Below are positions 7,765 to 17,497 of a DNA stretch of 64,000 nt, piece by piece. This DNA comes from Amycolatopsis mediterranei (GTDB lineage Bacteria > Actinomycetota > Actinomycetes > Mycobacteriales > Pseudonocardiaceae). Position numbers and translations under genes: made by a program. Numbering within the stretch: the first letter of the stretch is position 1; every line of letters begins with the position of its first letter. Location of the stretch: positions 2,848,974 through 2,912,973 of the forward strand of contig NZ_CP100416.1 of the NCBI RefSeq assembly GCF_026017845.1, written 5' to 3'. The notes beneath the pieces are model-generated. The model searched no databases. It was given only the letters and a program-made list of their open reading frames with translations, and was not told where the DNA came from.

Positions 7765-9205
7765 CCGGCGTCCCGGGCGCGAAGCGGGAGTGGCGGCGGC
7801 CGTAGGCGAAGTAGATCACCAGGCCGATCCCCAGCCACACGGCGAACCGGATCCACGTCAGCACGTTCAGGTTGAGCATCAGGTACAAGCAGGCCAGCGC
7901 GGCCACGACCGGGATCGCCGGGGAGAACGGCACCCGGAACGGCCGGTCGAGGTCGGGACGGCGGCGGCGCAGCACCGGGACCGCCACGGCCACGATGATC
8001 ATCGCCGACAGCGCGCCGATGCTCACCATGTCGGCCAGCTCCGAAATCGGGATGAACGCGGCCAGCACCGCGATCAGGACGGCGCCCCCGATGGTCATCC
8101 GGTGCGGGGTGCCCCAGCGCGGGTGCGCGGTGCCGAGCGCCTTCGGCAGCAGGCCGTCGCGGCCCATGGCGAACCCGATCCGCCCGATCGTGACCAGCTC
8201 GACCATCATCACCGACGTCAGCCCGGTCACCGCGCCGAGCGAGATCAGCGCGCCCACCCAGTGCTGGCCGACCCGGTCGAACGCGTCGGCCAGCGGCGCG
8301 CCCGTGTCGATGTCGGTGAACGGGATCATGCCGGTCAGCACGATCGAGACGCCGATGTAGAGCAGCGCGCACACGCCCAGCGCGCCGAGGATGCCGACGC
8401 GCAGGTCCTTGCGCGGGTTCAGCGTCTCCTCGCCGAGGTTCGCGAGCGCCTCGAAACCGGTGTAGGCGAAGAAGACCACGGCGGCCGCGGTGATCATCCC
8501 GGCGATGCCGTACACCGACTGCTCCAGCCCCAGCGCCGCCTGGACCGCCGGTTGTTCCAGCACCGTCGTGCCGGCTTCGGGTGCCTTCGCCGCCGGGATG
8601 AACGGCGTCAGGTTCGCGCCCTTGACGAAGAACAGGCCGACCGCGAGCACCAGCACGCACACCGCGACCTTGACGCACACCAGCAGGTTGGTCAGCCAGG
8701 CCGACTCCTTGATGCCCAGCACGGCGACGACGGTCAGCACGGCGATGACGAGCACCGCGCCGACGTTGACCTTCGCGTCTTCGCCGAACCACTCCGGCGA
8801 CAGCCCGAGCAGGTTCGCCAGGTACCCCGACCAGCCCCGCGACACCACGGCGGCGCCGAGCGCGAACTCCAGCAGCAGGTCCCAGCCGATGATCCAGGCG
8901 AACACCTCGCCGAGGGTGGCGAACGCGTAGGTGTAAGCGCTTCCCGCCGTCGGGACGCTGGAGGCCAGCTCGGCGTAGCACAGCGCCGCGAGCCCGGCGA
9001 CGACCGCGCCGAGCACGAACGACAGCGTCACGGCGGGCCCCGCGTGGGTCTTCGCCTCGACGCCCGCCAAGGTGAAGATGCCGGTGCCGATGATGATCCC
9101 GACGCCGAACCCGACCAGGTCGCGCCCGCGCAGCCGCCGTTTGAGCTCGCCGGAGTCCTGGCGTTCGAGGACCTCGTCCACGTTCAGTGTTCGCCGCTCA
9201 CCCAT
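7742..9205 (-). CDS. APC-superfamily amino acid permease (CAT/YfnA-like)
   Basis: A cationic-amino-acid-type permease of 487 aa with about 12-13 transmembrane segments. The first helix has the APC substrate motif GFGVGIIIGTGIF near residue 32, followed by AELASSVPTAGSAYTYAF and the FFAYTGFEALANLGEET segment typical of YfnA/CAT transporters. The start is ATG 9205. There is no Shine-Dalgarno, but a TAACTT hexamer lies 6 nt upstream, suggesting a leaderless mRNA. It is divergent from malQ and convergent with the DUF6885-like gene (23-bp overlap). Likely substrates are amino acids or related amines; the adjacent GS-like ligase makes an amine plausible. Confidence 0.88.
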   Translation of the reverse strand: MGERRTLNVDEVLERQDSGELKRRLRGRDLVGFGVGIIIGTGIFTLAGVEAKTHAGPAVTLSFVLGAVVAGLAALCYAELASSVPTAGSAYTYAFATLGEVFAWIIGWDLLLEFALGAAVVSRGWSGYLANLLGLSPEWFGEDAKVNVGAVLVIAVLTVVAVLGIKESAWLTNLLVCVKVAVCVLVLAVGLFFVKGANLTPFIPAAKAPEAGTTVLEQPAVQAALGLEQSVYGIAGMITAAAVVFFAYTGFEALANLGEETLNPRKDLRVGILGALGVCALLYIGVSIVLTGMIPFTDIDTGAPLADAFDRVGQHWVGALISLGAVTGLTSVMMVELVTIGRIGFAMGRDGLLPKALGTAHPRWGTPHRMTIGGAVLIAVLAAFIPISELADMVSIGALSAMIIVAVAVPVLRRRRPDLDRPFRVPFSPAIPVVAALACLYLMLNLNVLTWIRFAVWLGIGLVIYFAYGRRHSRFAPGTPVSPKRTD

Positions 9206-9211
9206 GAGGAG

Positions 9212-9217
9212 AAGTTA
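9212..9217 (-). promoter_or_regulatory. -10 hexamer for a leaderless permease transcript
   Basis: TAACTT (reverse strand) fits the actinobacterial TANNNT -10 element and ends 6 nt before ATG 9205. No purine-rich ribosome site is present, so transcription probably starts at or beside the start codon. Confidence 0.5.
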
Positions 9218-9352
9218 GAAGGTCACGGACCCTCCCGCAGATCGGCGCCGGAGGCACCCGCGAGCGGCAACCGGACTCCGCGCTCCGCCGGCGCCGGCGT
9301 GACGTGGCTCGCGCAGATGGCGGGAACGGCCGGGCACCGGAATGCTGGTCCC

Positions 9353-11308
9353 GTGCCCGAAGAGATCCCCGCCCGCAGCGCCCTGCACGAGCTCGCCGAC
9401 CTCCACGGGGTCGCCACCCGGTACCAGAACGCCGATCGGGTCTGGGTCGACGTGGACGACGACGTCGTCGTCGCCGTCCTCGGCCAGTTCGGCGTCGATG
9501 CGACCGGCGACCAGGCCATCGCCGCCGCTCTGAGCGCCGCGCGGGAGGCGCCGGCCGCGCTGCCGCCGACCATCGTCGTGCGGGAGGGCACCGGCAAGGC
9601 GCTGGGCGTCGACGCCGAAGTCGTCCTCGAGGACGGGACGCGGCGGCGCGCCGACGGTCACCTGCCCGCGGACCTGCCGCTCGGCTGGCACCGGGTCGTC
9701 ACCGCCGACCAGGACGTCGTGCTGGCCGTGGTGCCGGCGAAGCTGCCGCGAGTCCCGCCCGCCTGGGGGTGGATGCTGCAGCTCTACGCCCTGCACTCGG
9801 CCGGGTCCTGGGGCATCGGCGACTACGCCGACCTCGCCACCTTCGCCGCCCGGTCGGCCGCGGAACTGGATGCCGGCGTCCTGCTGGTGAACCCGGTGCA
9901 GGCGATCAGCCCCGCGCACCCGATCGAACGATCGCCGTACTCGCCGGCAAGCCGGCGGTTCGCCAACCCGGTCTACCTGCGCGTCACGGCCACCGAGACG
10001 TTCGAACAGGCCGACGAGGCGACCCGGGCGGCCGTCGAGTCCCTGGCCCCGGAGCGCGAAGGCGAGCTGATCGACTACGACGCCGTCTGGACCGCCAAGC
10101 GGGCCGCGCTCGAGCTGCTGTGGCCGCACCGCGTCGAAGAGGTGCCCGAAGACGGCGACCTGCGCGCTTTCGCCCTCTTCTGCGCCCTGGCCGAGCAGCA
10201 CGGCGCCGACTGGCGGGACTGGCCGGAGGACCTGCACGACCCGGCCGGAGCGGCCACCGCAAAGGCGCGCGAAGAGCTCGAAGACCGCGTCGCCTTCCAC
10301 GCGTGGCTCCAGCACCTCTGCCGGGTTCAGCTGGAAGCGGCGCGGACGGCTGCGCGCGGGGCCGGGATGACCGCCGGGATCGTGCACGACCTGCCGGTGG
10401 GGGTGCACCCCGGCGGGGCCGACACGTGGGCCGTGCGGGACGTCTTCGCCGCCGACGTGCGGGTCGGCGCCCCACCCGACGCCTTCAACCAGCAGGGCCA
10501 GGACTGGAACCTGCCGCCGTGGCGGCCGGACAAGCTGGCCGAGGCCGGGTACGCGCCGTTCCGGGACGTCATCCGGGGCGTCCTGCGCTTCGCCGACGGC
10601 ATCCGCGTCGACCACATCGCCGGCCTGTGGCGGCTCTGGTGGATCCCGCCGGGCGAGCCCGCGCACCGCGGCACGTACGTCCATTACGACGCCGAAGCGA
10701 TGGTCGGCGTGCTCGCGCTCGAAGCGCACCGCGCCGGGGCCATCGTGGTGGGGGAGGACCTCGGGACCGTCGAGGAGGTCGTCACCGACACCATGCACGA
10801 ACGGGGGATGCTCAGCTCGGCCGTGCTGTGGTTCGAGCGCGACTGGGACGCGCCCGGCCAGCCGTTCACACCGCCGGAGAGCTGGGACCCGGACGCCATG
10901 GCCAGCATCTCCACGCACGACCTGCCGACGGTGTCGGGCTGGCTGAAGAGCGAGCACGTCCGGGTCCGGGCCGAGCTGGGACTGCTGGACCGCGGGGTCG
11001 AAGCCGAGGAAGAAGCGGCCGCCGGCGAGCGCAAGGCGCTGCTGGAACTCGTTGCCCGGGAAGGGATCCCCGGCGACGACCCGGTCGTCGCGCTGCACAC
11101 CCTGCTCGCGAAGGCCGCTTCGCGGCTCGTGCTGACCTCGCCGGCCGACGTCGCGGGCCAGGTGCGGCAGCCGAATCTGCCCGGAACCGTCGACCAGTAC
11201 CCTAACTGGCGGATTCGCCTGCCCGTCAGCGTGGACGGCTTCTTCACCGCGCAGGGGGTCCGCGCAGCGGTCGCACCGCTGGCGGCGGCCCGGCCGCTGC
11301 CCCGGTAA
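9353..11308 (+). CDS. malQ: 4-alpha-glucanotransferase (amylomaltase)
   Basis: A GH77 enzyme that moves alpha-1,4-glucan segments between maltooligosaccharides and releases glucose. The actinobacterial N-terminal extension is followed by the GH77 barrel beginning WMLQLYALHSAGSWGIGDYADL. Catalytic residues can be placed at D420 (RVDH, nucleophile) and E468 (VVGEDLG, acid). FNQQGQDWNLPPW is also diagnostic. The protein is 651 aa from GTG 9353; ATG 9317 is an in-frame alternative that adds 12 residues. It opens the alpha-glucan cluster, 75 nt before glgX, and could supply or trim the linear chains used by the downstream enzymes. Confidence 0.93.
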   Translation: MPEEIPARSALHELADLHGVATRYQNADRVWVDVDDDVVVAVLGQFGVDATGDQAIAAALSAAREAPAALPPTIVVREGTGKALGVDAEVVLEDGTRRRADGHLPADLPLGWHRVVTADQDVVLAVVPAKLPRVPPAWGWMLQLYALHSAGSWGIGDYADLATFAARSAAELDAGVLLVNPVQAISPAHPIERSPYSPASRRFANPVYLRVTATETFEQADEATRAAVESLAPEREGELIDYDAVWTAKRAALELLWPHRVEEVPEDGDLRAFALFCALAEQHGADWRDWPEDLHDPAGAATAKAREELEDRVAFHAWLQHLCRVQLEAARTAARGAGMTAGIVHDLPVGVHPGGADTWAVRDVFAADVRVGAPPDAFNQQGQDWNLPPWRPDKLAEAGYAPFRDVIRGVLRFADGIRVDHIAGLWRLWWIPPGEPAHRGTYVHYDAEAMVGVLALEAHRAGAIVVGEDLGTVEEVVTDTMHERGMLSSAVLWFERDWDAPGQPFTPPESWDPDAMASISTHDLPTVSGWLKSEHVRVRAELGLLDRGVEAEEEAAAGERKALLELVAREGIPGDDPVVALHTLLAKAASRLVLTSPADVAGQVRQPNLPGTVDQYPNWRIRLPVSVDGFFTAQGVRAAVAPLAAARPLPR

Positions 11309-11383
11309 CGACCACACCGCCGCGCGCGACCCCCGGTGATACGCGGACGCCACCGGCACGACCCAAGCTCGAGGAGAAACCCA

Positions 11384-13510
11384 GTGCGGCCCTGGCCCGG
11401 AACGCCCTACCCGCTCGGCGCCACCTACGACGGAGTCGGGACGAACTTCGCCCTGTTCTCCGAGGTGGCCGAGCGCGTCGAACTGTGCCTGTTCGACGCC
11501 GAGGGCAAGGAGACGCGGTATGCGCTCGAAGAGGTCGACGGCTTCGTCCACCACGGCTACCTGCTCAACGTCGGACCCGGCCAGCGCTACGGGTTCCGCG
11601 TGCACGGCCCCTACGACCCGAAGCGCGGCCTGCGCTGCAACCCGAACAAGCTGCTCATCGACCCGTACGCGAAGGCCGTCTCGCACGGCGTGAAGTGGGA
11701 TGAGTCGCTGTTCGGCTACCAGTTCGACAACCCGGACGAGCGCAACGACGACGACAGCGCCGGCCACGTGCCGTATTCGCTGGTCGCGAACCCGTTCTTC
11801 GACTGGGGCAACGACCGGCAGCCGAAGCGGCCGTACAACGAGACGGTCATCTACGAGGCCCACGTCAAGGGCATGACCGTGCATCACCCGTTCGTGCCCG
11901 AAGCGCTGCGGGGCACGTACGCCGGGCTCGCGCACCCCGCCGTCGTCGAGCACCTGCAGAAACTCGGCGTGACCGCCGTCGAACTGCTGCCGGTGCACCA
12001 GTTCGTCACCGACCACGGCCTCGACGGGAAGGGACTGACGAACTACTGGGGCTACAACACGATCGGGTACTTCGCGCCGCACGACTCCTACTCGGCCATG
12101 CCCGGCGAGGGCGGCCAGGTCCAGGAGTTCAAGGGCATGGTCAAAGCCCTCCACGAGGCCGGCATCGAAGTGATCCTCGACGTGGTTTACAACCACACCG
12201 CCGAGGGCAACCACCTCGGGCCGACCCTGTCGATGCGCGGCATCGACAACGAGGCCTACTACCGGCTGGTCGAGGGGGAGCCCGAGTACTACATGGACTA
12301 CACCGGCACCGGGAACTCGCTGAACGTGCGCAACCCGCACACGCTGCAGCTGATCATGGACTCGCTGCGGTACTGGGTGACCGAGATGCACGTCGACGGC
12401 TTCCGGTTCGACCTCGCCTCGGCGCTGGCGCGTGAGTTCTACGACGTCGACCGGCTGTCCACGTTCTTCGACCTCGTCCAGCAGGACCCGATCGTCAGCC
12501 AGGTGAAGCTGATCGCCGAGCCGTGGGACGTCGGCCCCGGTGGCTACCAGGTCGGCAACTTCCCGCCGCTGTGGACGGAGTGGAACGGGCAGTTCCGCGA
12601 CACCGTCCGGGACTTCTGGCGCGGCGAGCCCTCGACGCTGGGGGAGTTCGCCTCGCGCATCACCGGCTCGTCGGACCTCTACCAGGACGACGGCCGCCGC
12701 CCGTTCGCGTCGATCAACTTCGTCACCGCGCACGACGGCTTCACGCTGCGGGACCTGGTGTCCTACAACGAAAAGCACAACGAGGCCAACGGCGAGGACG
12801 GCCGCGACGGCGCCGACGACAACCGGTCGTGGAACTGCGGGGTCGAGGGCGAGACCGACGATCCCCAGGTCCTCGCCCTGCGCGTCCGGCAGCAGCGGAA
12901 CATGCTGGCCACGCTGCTGCTGTCCCAAGGCGTGCCGATGATCCTGCACGGCGACGAGTTCGGCCGCACCCAGCAGGGCAACAACAACGTCTACTGCCAG
13001 GACTCGGAACTGTCCTGGATGGACTGGGAACTGGCCAAGGAGAACGCGGACCTGGTCAAGTTCACCGGCGGGCTGGGCGCGTTCCGGCACCGGCACCCGG
13101 TCTTCCGCCGCCGCCGCTTCTTCCAGGGCGGCCCGGTCGGCAAGGGCGAAAAGCTCGGCGACATCGCCTGGTTCACCCCGGCCGGCGAGGAGATGACCGA
13201 GCAGAACTGGGACGACGGCTTCGGCAAGGCGGTCGTCGTCTTCCTCAACGGCAAGGCGATCCCCGACCTCGACCAGCGCGGGATGACGGTCGAGGACGAC
13301 TCGTTCCTGCTCGCCTTCAACGCCCACTACGAAGACATCGACGCCACGCTCCCGGGCAACGGCTACGGGGAAAGCTGGACCGTCGTGGTCGACACCGCGA
13401 CCGGGGAGGTGGAGCCCGCCGACGCGAAGCCGATCGAAGGCGGCGGCCGGCTCACCCTCCCCGCCCGGTCCCTGATCGTGCTGCAACGGACGGAGACGGA
13501 AGCCGAATGA
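11384..13510 (+). CDS. glgX: Glycogen debranching enzyme GlgX/TreX (copy 1)
   Basis: A GH13 isoamylase-type enzyme that cuts alpha-1,6 branches of glycogen. GTG 11384 follows GAGGAGAAA; the longer frame upstream lacks a ribosome site. The N-terminal CBM48-like domain (about residues 1-110) precedes the (beta/alpha)8 barrel. Catalytic residues are D343 (DGFRFD), E379 (LIAEPWD) and D451 (TAHDGF). It is 708 aa, the usual size. Its stop overlaps treY by 4 bp, so debranching is directly coupled to trehalose production, as in classical treX-treY-treZ operons. A second glgX lies at 17564. The two share a 75-bp DNA tract (12709-12783) identical to 18898-18972. Confidence 0.95.
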   Translation: MRPWPGTPYPLGATYDGVGTNFALFSEVAERVELCLFDAEGKETRYALEEVDGFVHHGYLLNVGPGQRYGFRVHGPYDPKRGLRCNPNKLLIDPYAKAVSHGVKWDESLFGYQFDNPDERNDDDSAGHVPYSLVANPFFDWGNDRQPKRPYNETVIYEAHVKGMTVHHPFVPEALRGTYAGLAHPAVVEHLQKLGVTAVELLPVHQFVTDHGLDGKGLTNYWGYNTIGYFAPHDSYSAMPGEGGQVQEFKGMVKALHEAGIEVILDVVYNHTAEGNHLGPTLSMRGIDNEAYYRLVEGEPEYYMDYTGTGNSLNVRNPHTLQLIMDSLRYWVTEMHVDGFRFDLASALAREFYDVDRLSTFFDLVQQDPIVSQVKLIAEPWDVGPGGYQVGNFPPLWTEWNGQFRDTVRDFWRGEPSTLGEFASRITGSSDLYQDDGRRPFASINFVTAHDGFTLRDLVSYNEKHNEANGEDGRDGADDNRSWNCGVEGETDDPQVLALRVRQQRNMLATLLLSQGVPMILHGDEFGRTQQGNNNVYCQDSELSWMDWELAKENADLVKFTGGLGAFRHRHPVFRRRRFFQGGPVGKGEKLGDIAWFTPAGEEMTEQNWDDGFGKAVVVFLNGKAIPDLDQRGMTVEDDSFLLAFNAHYEDIDATLPGNGYGESWTVVVDTATGEVEPADAKPIEGGGRLTLPARSLIVLQRTETEAE

Positions 13511-15783
13511 CGGTGCCGGAGTCGACCTACCGGGTGCAGCTGCGCCCGGAGTTCACCTTCGCCGACGCGGCCGGCATCGCCGGCTACCTGCGCGACCTCG
13601 GCATCGGCGCGCTGTACGCGTCGCCGGTGCTGGACGCCGCGCCGGGCTCGACACACGGCTACGACGTCGTCGACCCGACGCGGGCGCGGCCCGCGCTCGG
13701 CGGCGAGGGGGCGCGCCAGGAGCTCGCCGCGCTGCTGAAGGAGCTCGGACTGGGCCTGGTGGTCGACATCGTGCCGAACCACATGTCGGTCGAGGTGCCG
13801 AAGGCGAACCGCTGGTGGTGGGACGTGCTCGAGCACGGCCGCGACTCGGAGTACGCATCCTTCTTCGACGTCGACTGGGACCGCGGCCCGATCCTGCTGC
13901 CGGTCCTCGGTGACGATGACGCCGTCGGTGAGCTGTCGGTCGAAGGCGACGAACTGGTCTACTACGACCACCGGTTCCCGATCGCCCCCGGCACCGGAAC
14001 CGGGACGCCGCAAGAGATCCACGAGCGCCAGCACTACCGCCTGGTCGGCTGGCGCCGCGGCAACGCCGAGCTGACCTACCGCCGCTTCTTCGACATCACG
14101 ACCCTGGCCGCGGTCCGCGTCGAAGACCCCAAGGTGTTCGCCGAGACGCACGGCGAGGTGCTGCGCTGGGTCGCCGACGGCGACGTCACCGGCCTGCGCG
14201 TCGACCACCCGGACGGCCTCGCCGACCCGGGCGGCTACTTCCGGCGGCTGCGGGAGAACGCGCCGGACGCGTGGATCGTGGCCGAGAAGATCCTGCACCC
14301 GGGCGAACCGCTGCCGCAGAGCTGGCCGGTCGACGGCACCACCGGCTACGACGCCCTGCGCGAGATCGCCGGCGTCTTCATCGACCCGGCGGGCGAGCCC
14401 GGCTTCACCGCGCTGGCGAACGAACTGGGTGTGAAGACCGGCTACCACCGCGTCGAGGCCGAGGCCCGGCGCCTGGTCACCGACCGCATCCTGGTCGCCG
14501 AGGTCCGGCGGATCGCGGCGCTGCTGCCCGACATCGATCCCGAAGCCGCGCGGCAGGCGGTCGCCGAGACGATGGTCGCCTTCCCGGTCTACCGCTCCTA
14601 CCTCCCCGAGGGCGGGGCGAACTGGGCGGCCGCGATCGACGGAGCGCGGCGGGCCCGGCCCGACCTCGCCGACGCGCTGATCATCCTCGACGCCTACGTC
14701 CGCAGGAATCCCGGAAGCGAGCTGGCCACCCGGATCCAGCAGACGTCCGGCATGGTCGTGGCGAAGGGCACCGAGGACACCACCTTCTACCGCTACACCC
14801 GCTTCGCCGCGCTCAACGAGGTCGGCGGCAACCCGGACCGGTTCGGTCTCGGCGTCGGGGAGTTCCACCGGCTGGCCGCCGAGCGGGAGGCCGGCCACCC
14901 GGCCGCGATGACGACGCTGACCACGCACGACACCAAGCGCTCCGAGGACACCCGCGCCCGGATGGCGGTGCTGGCCGAAGTCCCCGGCGAGTTCGCCCAG
15001 GCCGTCCGGCGGTGGACCGCCCGGCGGGGGATCGACGAACCCTCGCTCAACCTGCTGGCCTGGCAGACGCTGGTGTCGACCTGGCCGATCGAGCCGCCGC
15101 GGCTGCGGGACTACCTGGACAAGGCGGCCAAGGAAGCCAAGCTCCGGACCAGCTGGACCGACCACGACGAGGCCTTCGAGGCCGACGTCGCCGCGTGGCC
15201 CGAAGACGTCGTGAACGACGCGGAGCTGGCCGCCGACGTCGAGGCGTTCGTCAACCGCATCGAGGGCCCCGGTTACGCGAACTCGCTCGGCCAGAAGCTC
15301 GTCCAGCTGACCGCGCCCGGCGTCCCGGACGTCTACCAGGGCACCGAGCTGTGGGACTTCTCGCTGGTGGACCCGGACAACCGCCGCCCGGTCGACTACG
15401 CCGCGCGCCGCGAGCTGCTGGCCCGGATCGCCGACGGCGAGCTGCCGGAGATCGACGCTTCCGGCGCGGCCAAGCTGCTGGTCGTGCACAAGGCGCTGCG
15501 GCTGCGCCGTGAGCACCCGGCGCTGTTCCGCGGGTACCGGCCGCTGCGGGCCGAAGGGGCCGCCGCGGCCCATTGCCTGGCCTACACCCGCAGCGCCGAC
15601 CTCGCCGTGGCGGTGACCCGGCTGCCCGTCGGCCTCGAAGCCGGCGGCGGCTGGCGCGACACGGTCCTCCCGCTGCCCGCCGGCGTCTGGACCGACGTCC
15701 TGACCGGCCGGGAGGTCACCGGCGACCTGGCCACCCTGTTCGAGCGGTACCCCGTCGCGTTGCTGGTGCGAGGAGACGTATGA
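13507..15783 (+). CDS. treY: Maltooligosyl trehalose synthase
   Basis: A GH13_26 enzyme that isomerises the reducing-end alpha-1,4 bond of a maltooligosaccharide to the alpha,alpha-1,1 bond of trehalose. ATG 13507 overlaps the glgX stop (ATGA). It begins with the typical TYRVQLRPEFTFADA and carries DIVPNHM, D233 in LRVDHPDGL (nucleophile) and E260 in VAEKIL (acid/base). At 758 aa it is complete. The 3' end overlaps treZ by 4 bp. With GlgX upstream and TreZ downstream it forms the route from glycogen to free trehalose. Confidence 0.96.
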   Translation: MTVPESTYRVQLRPEFTFADAAGIAGYLRDLGIGALYASPVLDAAPGSTHGYDVVDPTRARPALGGEGARQELAALLKELGLGLVVDIVPNHMSVEVPKANRWWWDVLEHGRDSEYASFFDVDWDRGPILLPVLGDDDAVGELSVEGDELVYYDHRFPIAPGTGTGTPQEIHERQHYRLVGWRRGNAELTYRRFFDITTLAAVRVEDPKVFAETHGEVLRWVADGDVTGLRVDHPDGLADPGGYFRRLRENAPDAWIVAEKILHPGEPLPQSWPVDGTTGYDALREIAGVFIDPAGEPGFTALANELGVKTGYHRVEAEARRLVTDRILVAEVRRIAALLPDIDPEAARQAVAETMVAFPVYRSYLPEGGANWAAAIDGARRARPDLADALIILDAYVRRNPGSELATRIQQTSGMVVAKGTEDTTFYRYTRFAALNEVGGNPDRFGLGVGEFHRLAAEREAGHPAAMTTLTTHDTKRSEDTRARMAVLAEVPGEFAQAVRRWTARRGIDEPSLNLLAWQTLVSTWPIEPPRLRDYLDKAAKEAKLRTSWTDHDEAFEADVAAWPEDVVNDAELAADVEAFVNRIEGPGYANSLGQKLVQLTAPGVPDVYQGTELWDFSLVDPDNRRPVDYAARRELLARIADGELPEIDASGAAKLLVVHKALRLRREHPALFRGYRPLRAEGAAAAHCLAYTRSADLAVAVTRLPVGLEAGGGWRDTVLPLPAGVWTDVLTGREVTGDLATLFERYPVALLVRGDV

Positions 15784-17492
15784 GGTTCAGCGTGTGGGCC
15801 CCGGCGGCCCGCCGGGTCCGGGTGAGCGTCGACGCCGGCGTGCACGAGATGACCGCGGCCGACGGCGGCTGGTGGCACGCCGAGGCCGAGGGCATCAACT
15901 ACGCCTTCCTGCTCGACGACGAAAAGCCGCTGCCCGACCCCCGGTCGCGGTGGCAGCCGCACGGCGTCCACGCGGAGTCGCGCGTCTACGACCACGGCGA
16001 GTTCGCCTGGACCGACGACGCCTGGACCGGGCGGCAGCTGCCCGGCGCCGTGCTCTACGAACTGCACGTCGGCACCTTCACCGAGGGCGGCACCTTCGAC
16101 GCGGCCATCGACCGGCTCGACCACCTCGTCGACCTCGGCATCACGCACGTCGAGCTGCTGCCGGTCAACGCCTTCGACGGCACCGCGGGCTGGGGCTACG
16201 ACGGCGTCCTCTGGGGCGCGGTCCACCAGCCCTACGGCGGGCCGGACGGGCTCAAGCGGTTCGTCGACGCGGCCCACGCGCGCGGCCTGGCCGTCGTGCT
16301 CGACGTCGTCTACAACCACCTCGGGCCCTCCGGCGCCTACCTCGACAAGTTCGGGCCGTACTTCGCCGGCCAGAACGACTGGGGCCCCGGCCTCAACCTC
16401 GACGGCCCCGGCTCCGACGAGGTCCGCCGGTACGTGATCGACAACGCGCTGAGCTGGCTGCGCGACTTCCACATCGACGCGCTGCGCCTGGACGCCGTGC
16501 ACGCGCTGCTCGACCGGCGAGCGGTCCACCTGCTCGAACAGCTCGCCACCGAGGTCGACGCGCTGTCGGCGGCGCTGAACCGGCCACTGACCCTGATCGC
16601 CGAGTCCGACCTCAACGACCCGCGGCTCGTGACGCCCCGTGAGCGCGGCGGCTACGGCCTGCACGCCCAGTGGTCGGACGACCTCCACCACGTCCTGCAC
16701 GTCAAGCTGACCGGCGAGACGAGCGGGTACTACACGGACTTCGCCGCGCCGGACGCCCTCGAGCGGGTGCTGCGCGAGGTGTTCTTCCACGCCGGCACCT
16801 GGTCGTCCTTCCGGGAGCGGACCCACGGCCGCCCGGTCGACACGCGGACCGTGCCCGGCCACCGCTTCCTCGGCTACCTGCAGAACCACGACCAGATCGG
16901 CAACCGCGCGACCGGCGACCGGCTGGCGGCGACGGTCGCGCCGGGCCGGCTGGCCTGCGGCGCGGCGATCCTGTTCTGCTCGCCGTACACGCCGATGGTG
17001 TTCATGGGGGAGGAGTGGGCGGCGAGCACGCCGTGGCAGTTCTTCGCCTCCTTCCCGGACCCGGAGCTGGCCGAAGCCGTCCGCACGGGCCGCCGTCGCG
17101 AGTTCTCCCGGCACGGCTGGGGCGAATCGGACGTGCCGGACCCGATGGACCCGGCCACCGTCGAACGCTCGCGGCTCGATTGGGAGGAGGTCGAGCGGCC
17201 CGGTCACCGGGAGGTGCTGGACCTCTACCGCGCGTTGATCCGGCTGCGCCGGGAGCGGCCCGAGCTGGCCGACCCGTGGGTCGCCGACCTGCGCGTCGAC
17301 TCCGCGCCGGACGGGTCCTGGCTCGTGCTGCACCGCGGCGGGCTGCGGCTGGCCGTCAACTTCGGTCCCGGCCCGGTGACGCTGCCGCTCGGGGCGACGG
17401 TGTCGCTGCTCACGTGGGGAGAAGCCACGGTGGACGGTGGGGCCGCGCACCTGCCTCCGGACAGCTTCGTGATCGCCGAAACGACGGCCTGA
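15780..17492 (+). CDS. treZ: Malto-oligosyltrehalose trehalohydrolase
   Basis: A GH13_10 enzyme that releases trehalose from the maltooligosyl-trehalose made by TreY. It starts at ATG 15780, overlapping the treY stop, with AGGAG upstream. The short N-terminal beta domain (FSVWAPAARRVRVSVD) is followed by the barrel with VVYNHLGPSG, D238 in LRLDAVHAL (nucleophile), E275 in LIAESDLND (acid) and YLQNHDQIGNR. It is 570 aa, a normal length. It is the last gene of the malQ-glgX-treY-treZ run. A GTTACC-N4-GGTAAC inverted repeat lies 5 nt after its stop, before the second glgX. Confidence 0.96.
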   Translation: MRFSVWAPAARRVRVSVDAGVHEMTAADGGWWHAEAEGINYAFLLDDEKPLPDPRSRWQPHGVHAESRVYDHGEFAWTDDAWTGRQLPGAVLYELHVGTFTEGGTFDAAIDRLDHLVDLGITHVELLPVNAFDGTAGWGYDGVLWGAVHQPYGGPDGLKRFVDAAHARGLAVVLDVVYNHLGPSGAYLDKFGPYFAGQNDWGPGLNLDGPGSDEVRRYVIDNALSWLRDFHIDALRLDAVHALLDRRAVHLLEQLATEVDALSAALNRPLTLIAESDLNDPRLVTPRERGGYGLHAQWSDDLHHVLHVKLTGETSGYYTDFAAPDALERVLREVFFHAGTWSSFRERTHGRPVDTRTVPGHRFLGYLQNHDQIGNRATGDRLAATVAPGRLACGAAILFCSPYTPMVFMGEEWAASTPWQFFASFPDPELAEAVRTGRRREFSRHGWGESDVPDPMDPATVERSRLDWEEVERPGHREVLDLYRALIRLRRERPELADPWVADLRVDSAPDGSWLVLHRGGLRLAVNFGPGPVTLPLGATVSLLTWGEATVDGGAAHLPPDSFVIAETTA

Positions 17493-17497
17493 CGTCT

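Noticed and set aside
9215..13486. A 1423-codon open frame antisense to malQ and glgX
   Set aside because: It is Arg/Asp/Val/Gln-rich low-complexity protein without motifs, opposite two enzymes with all catalytic residues. A typical shadow of high GC third positions.
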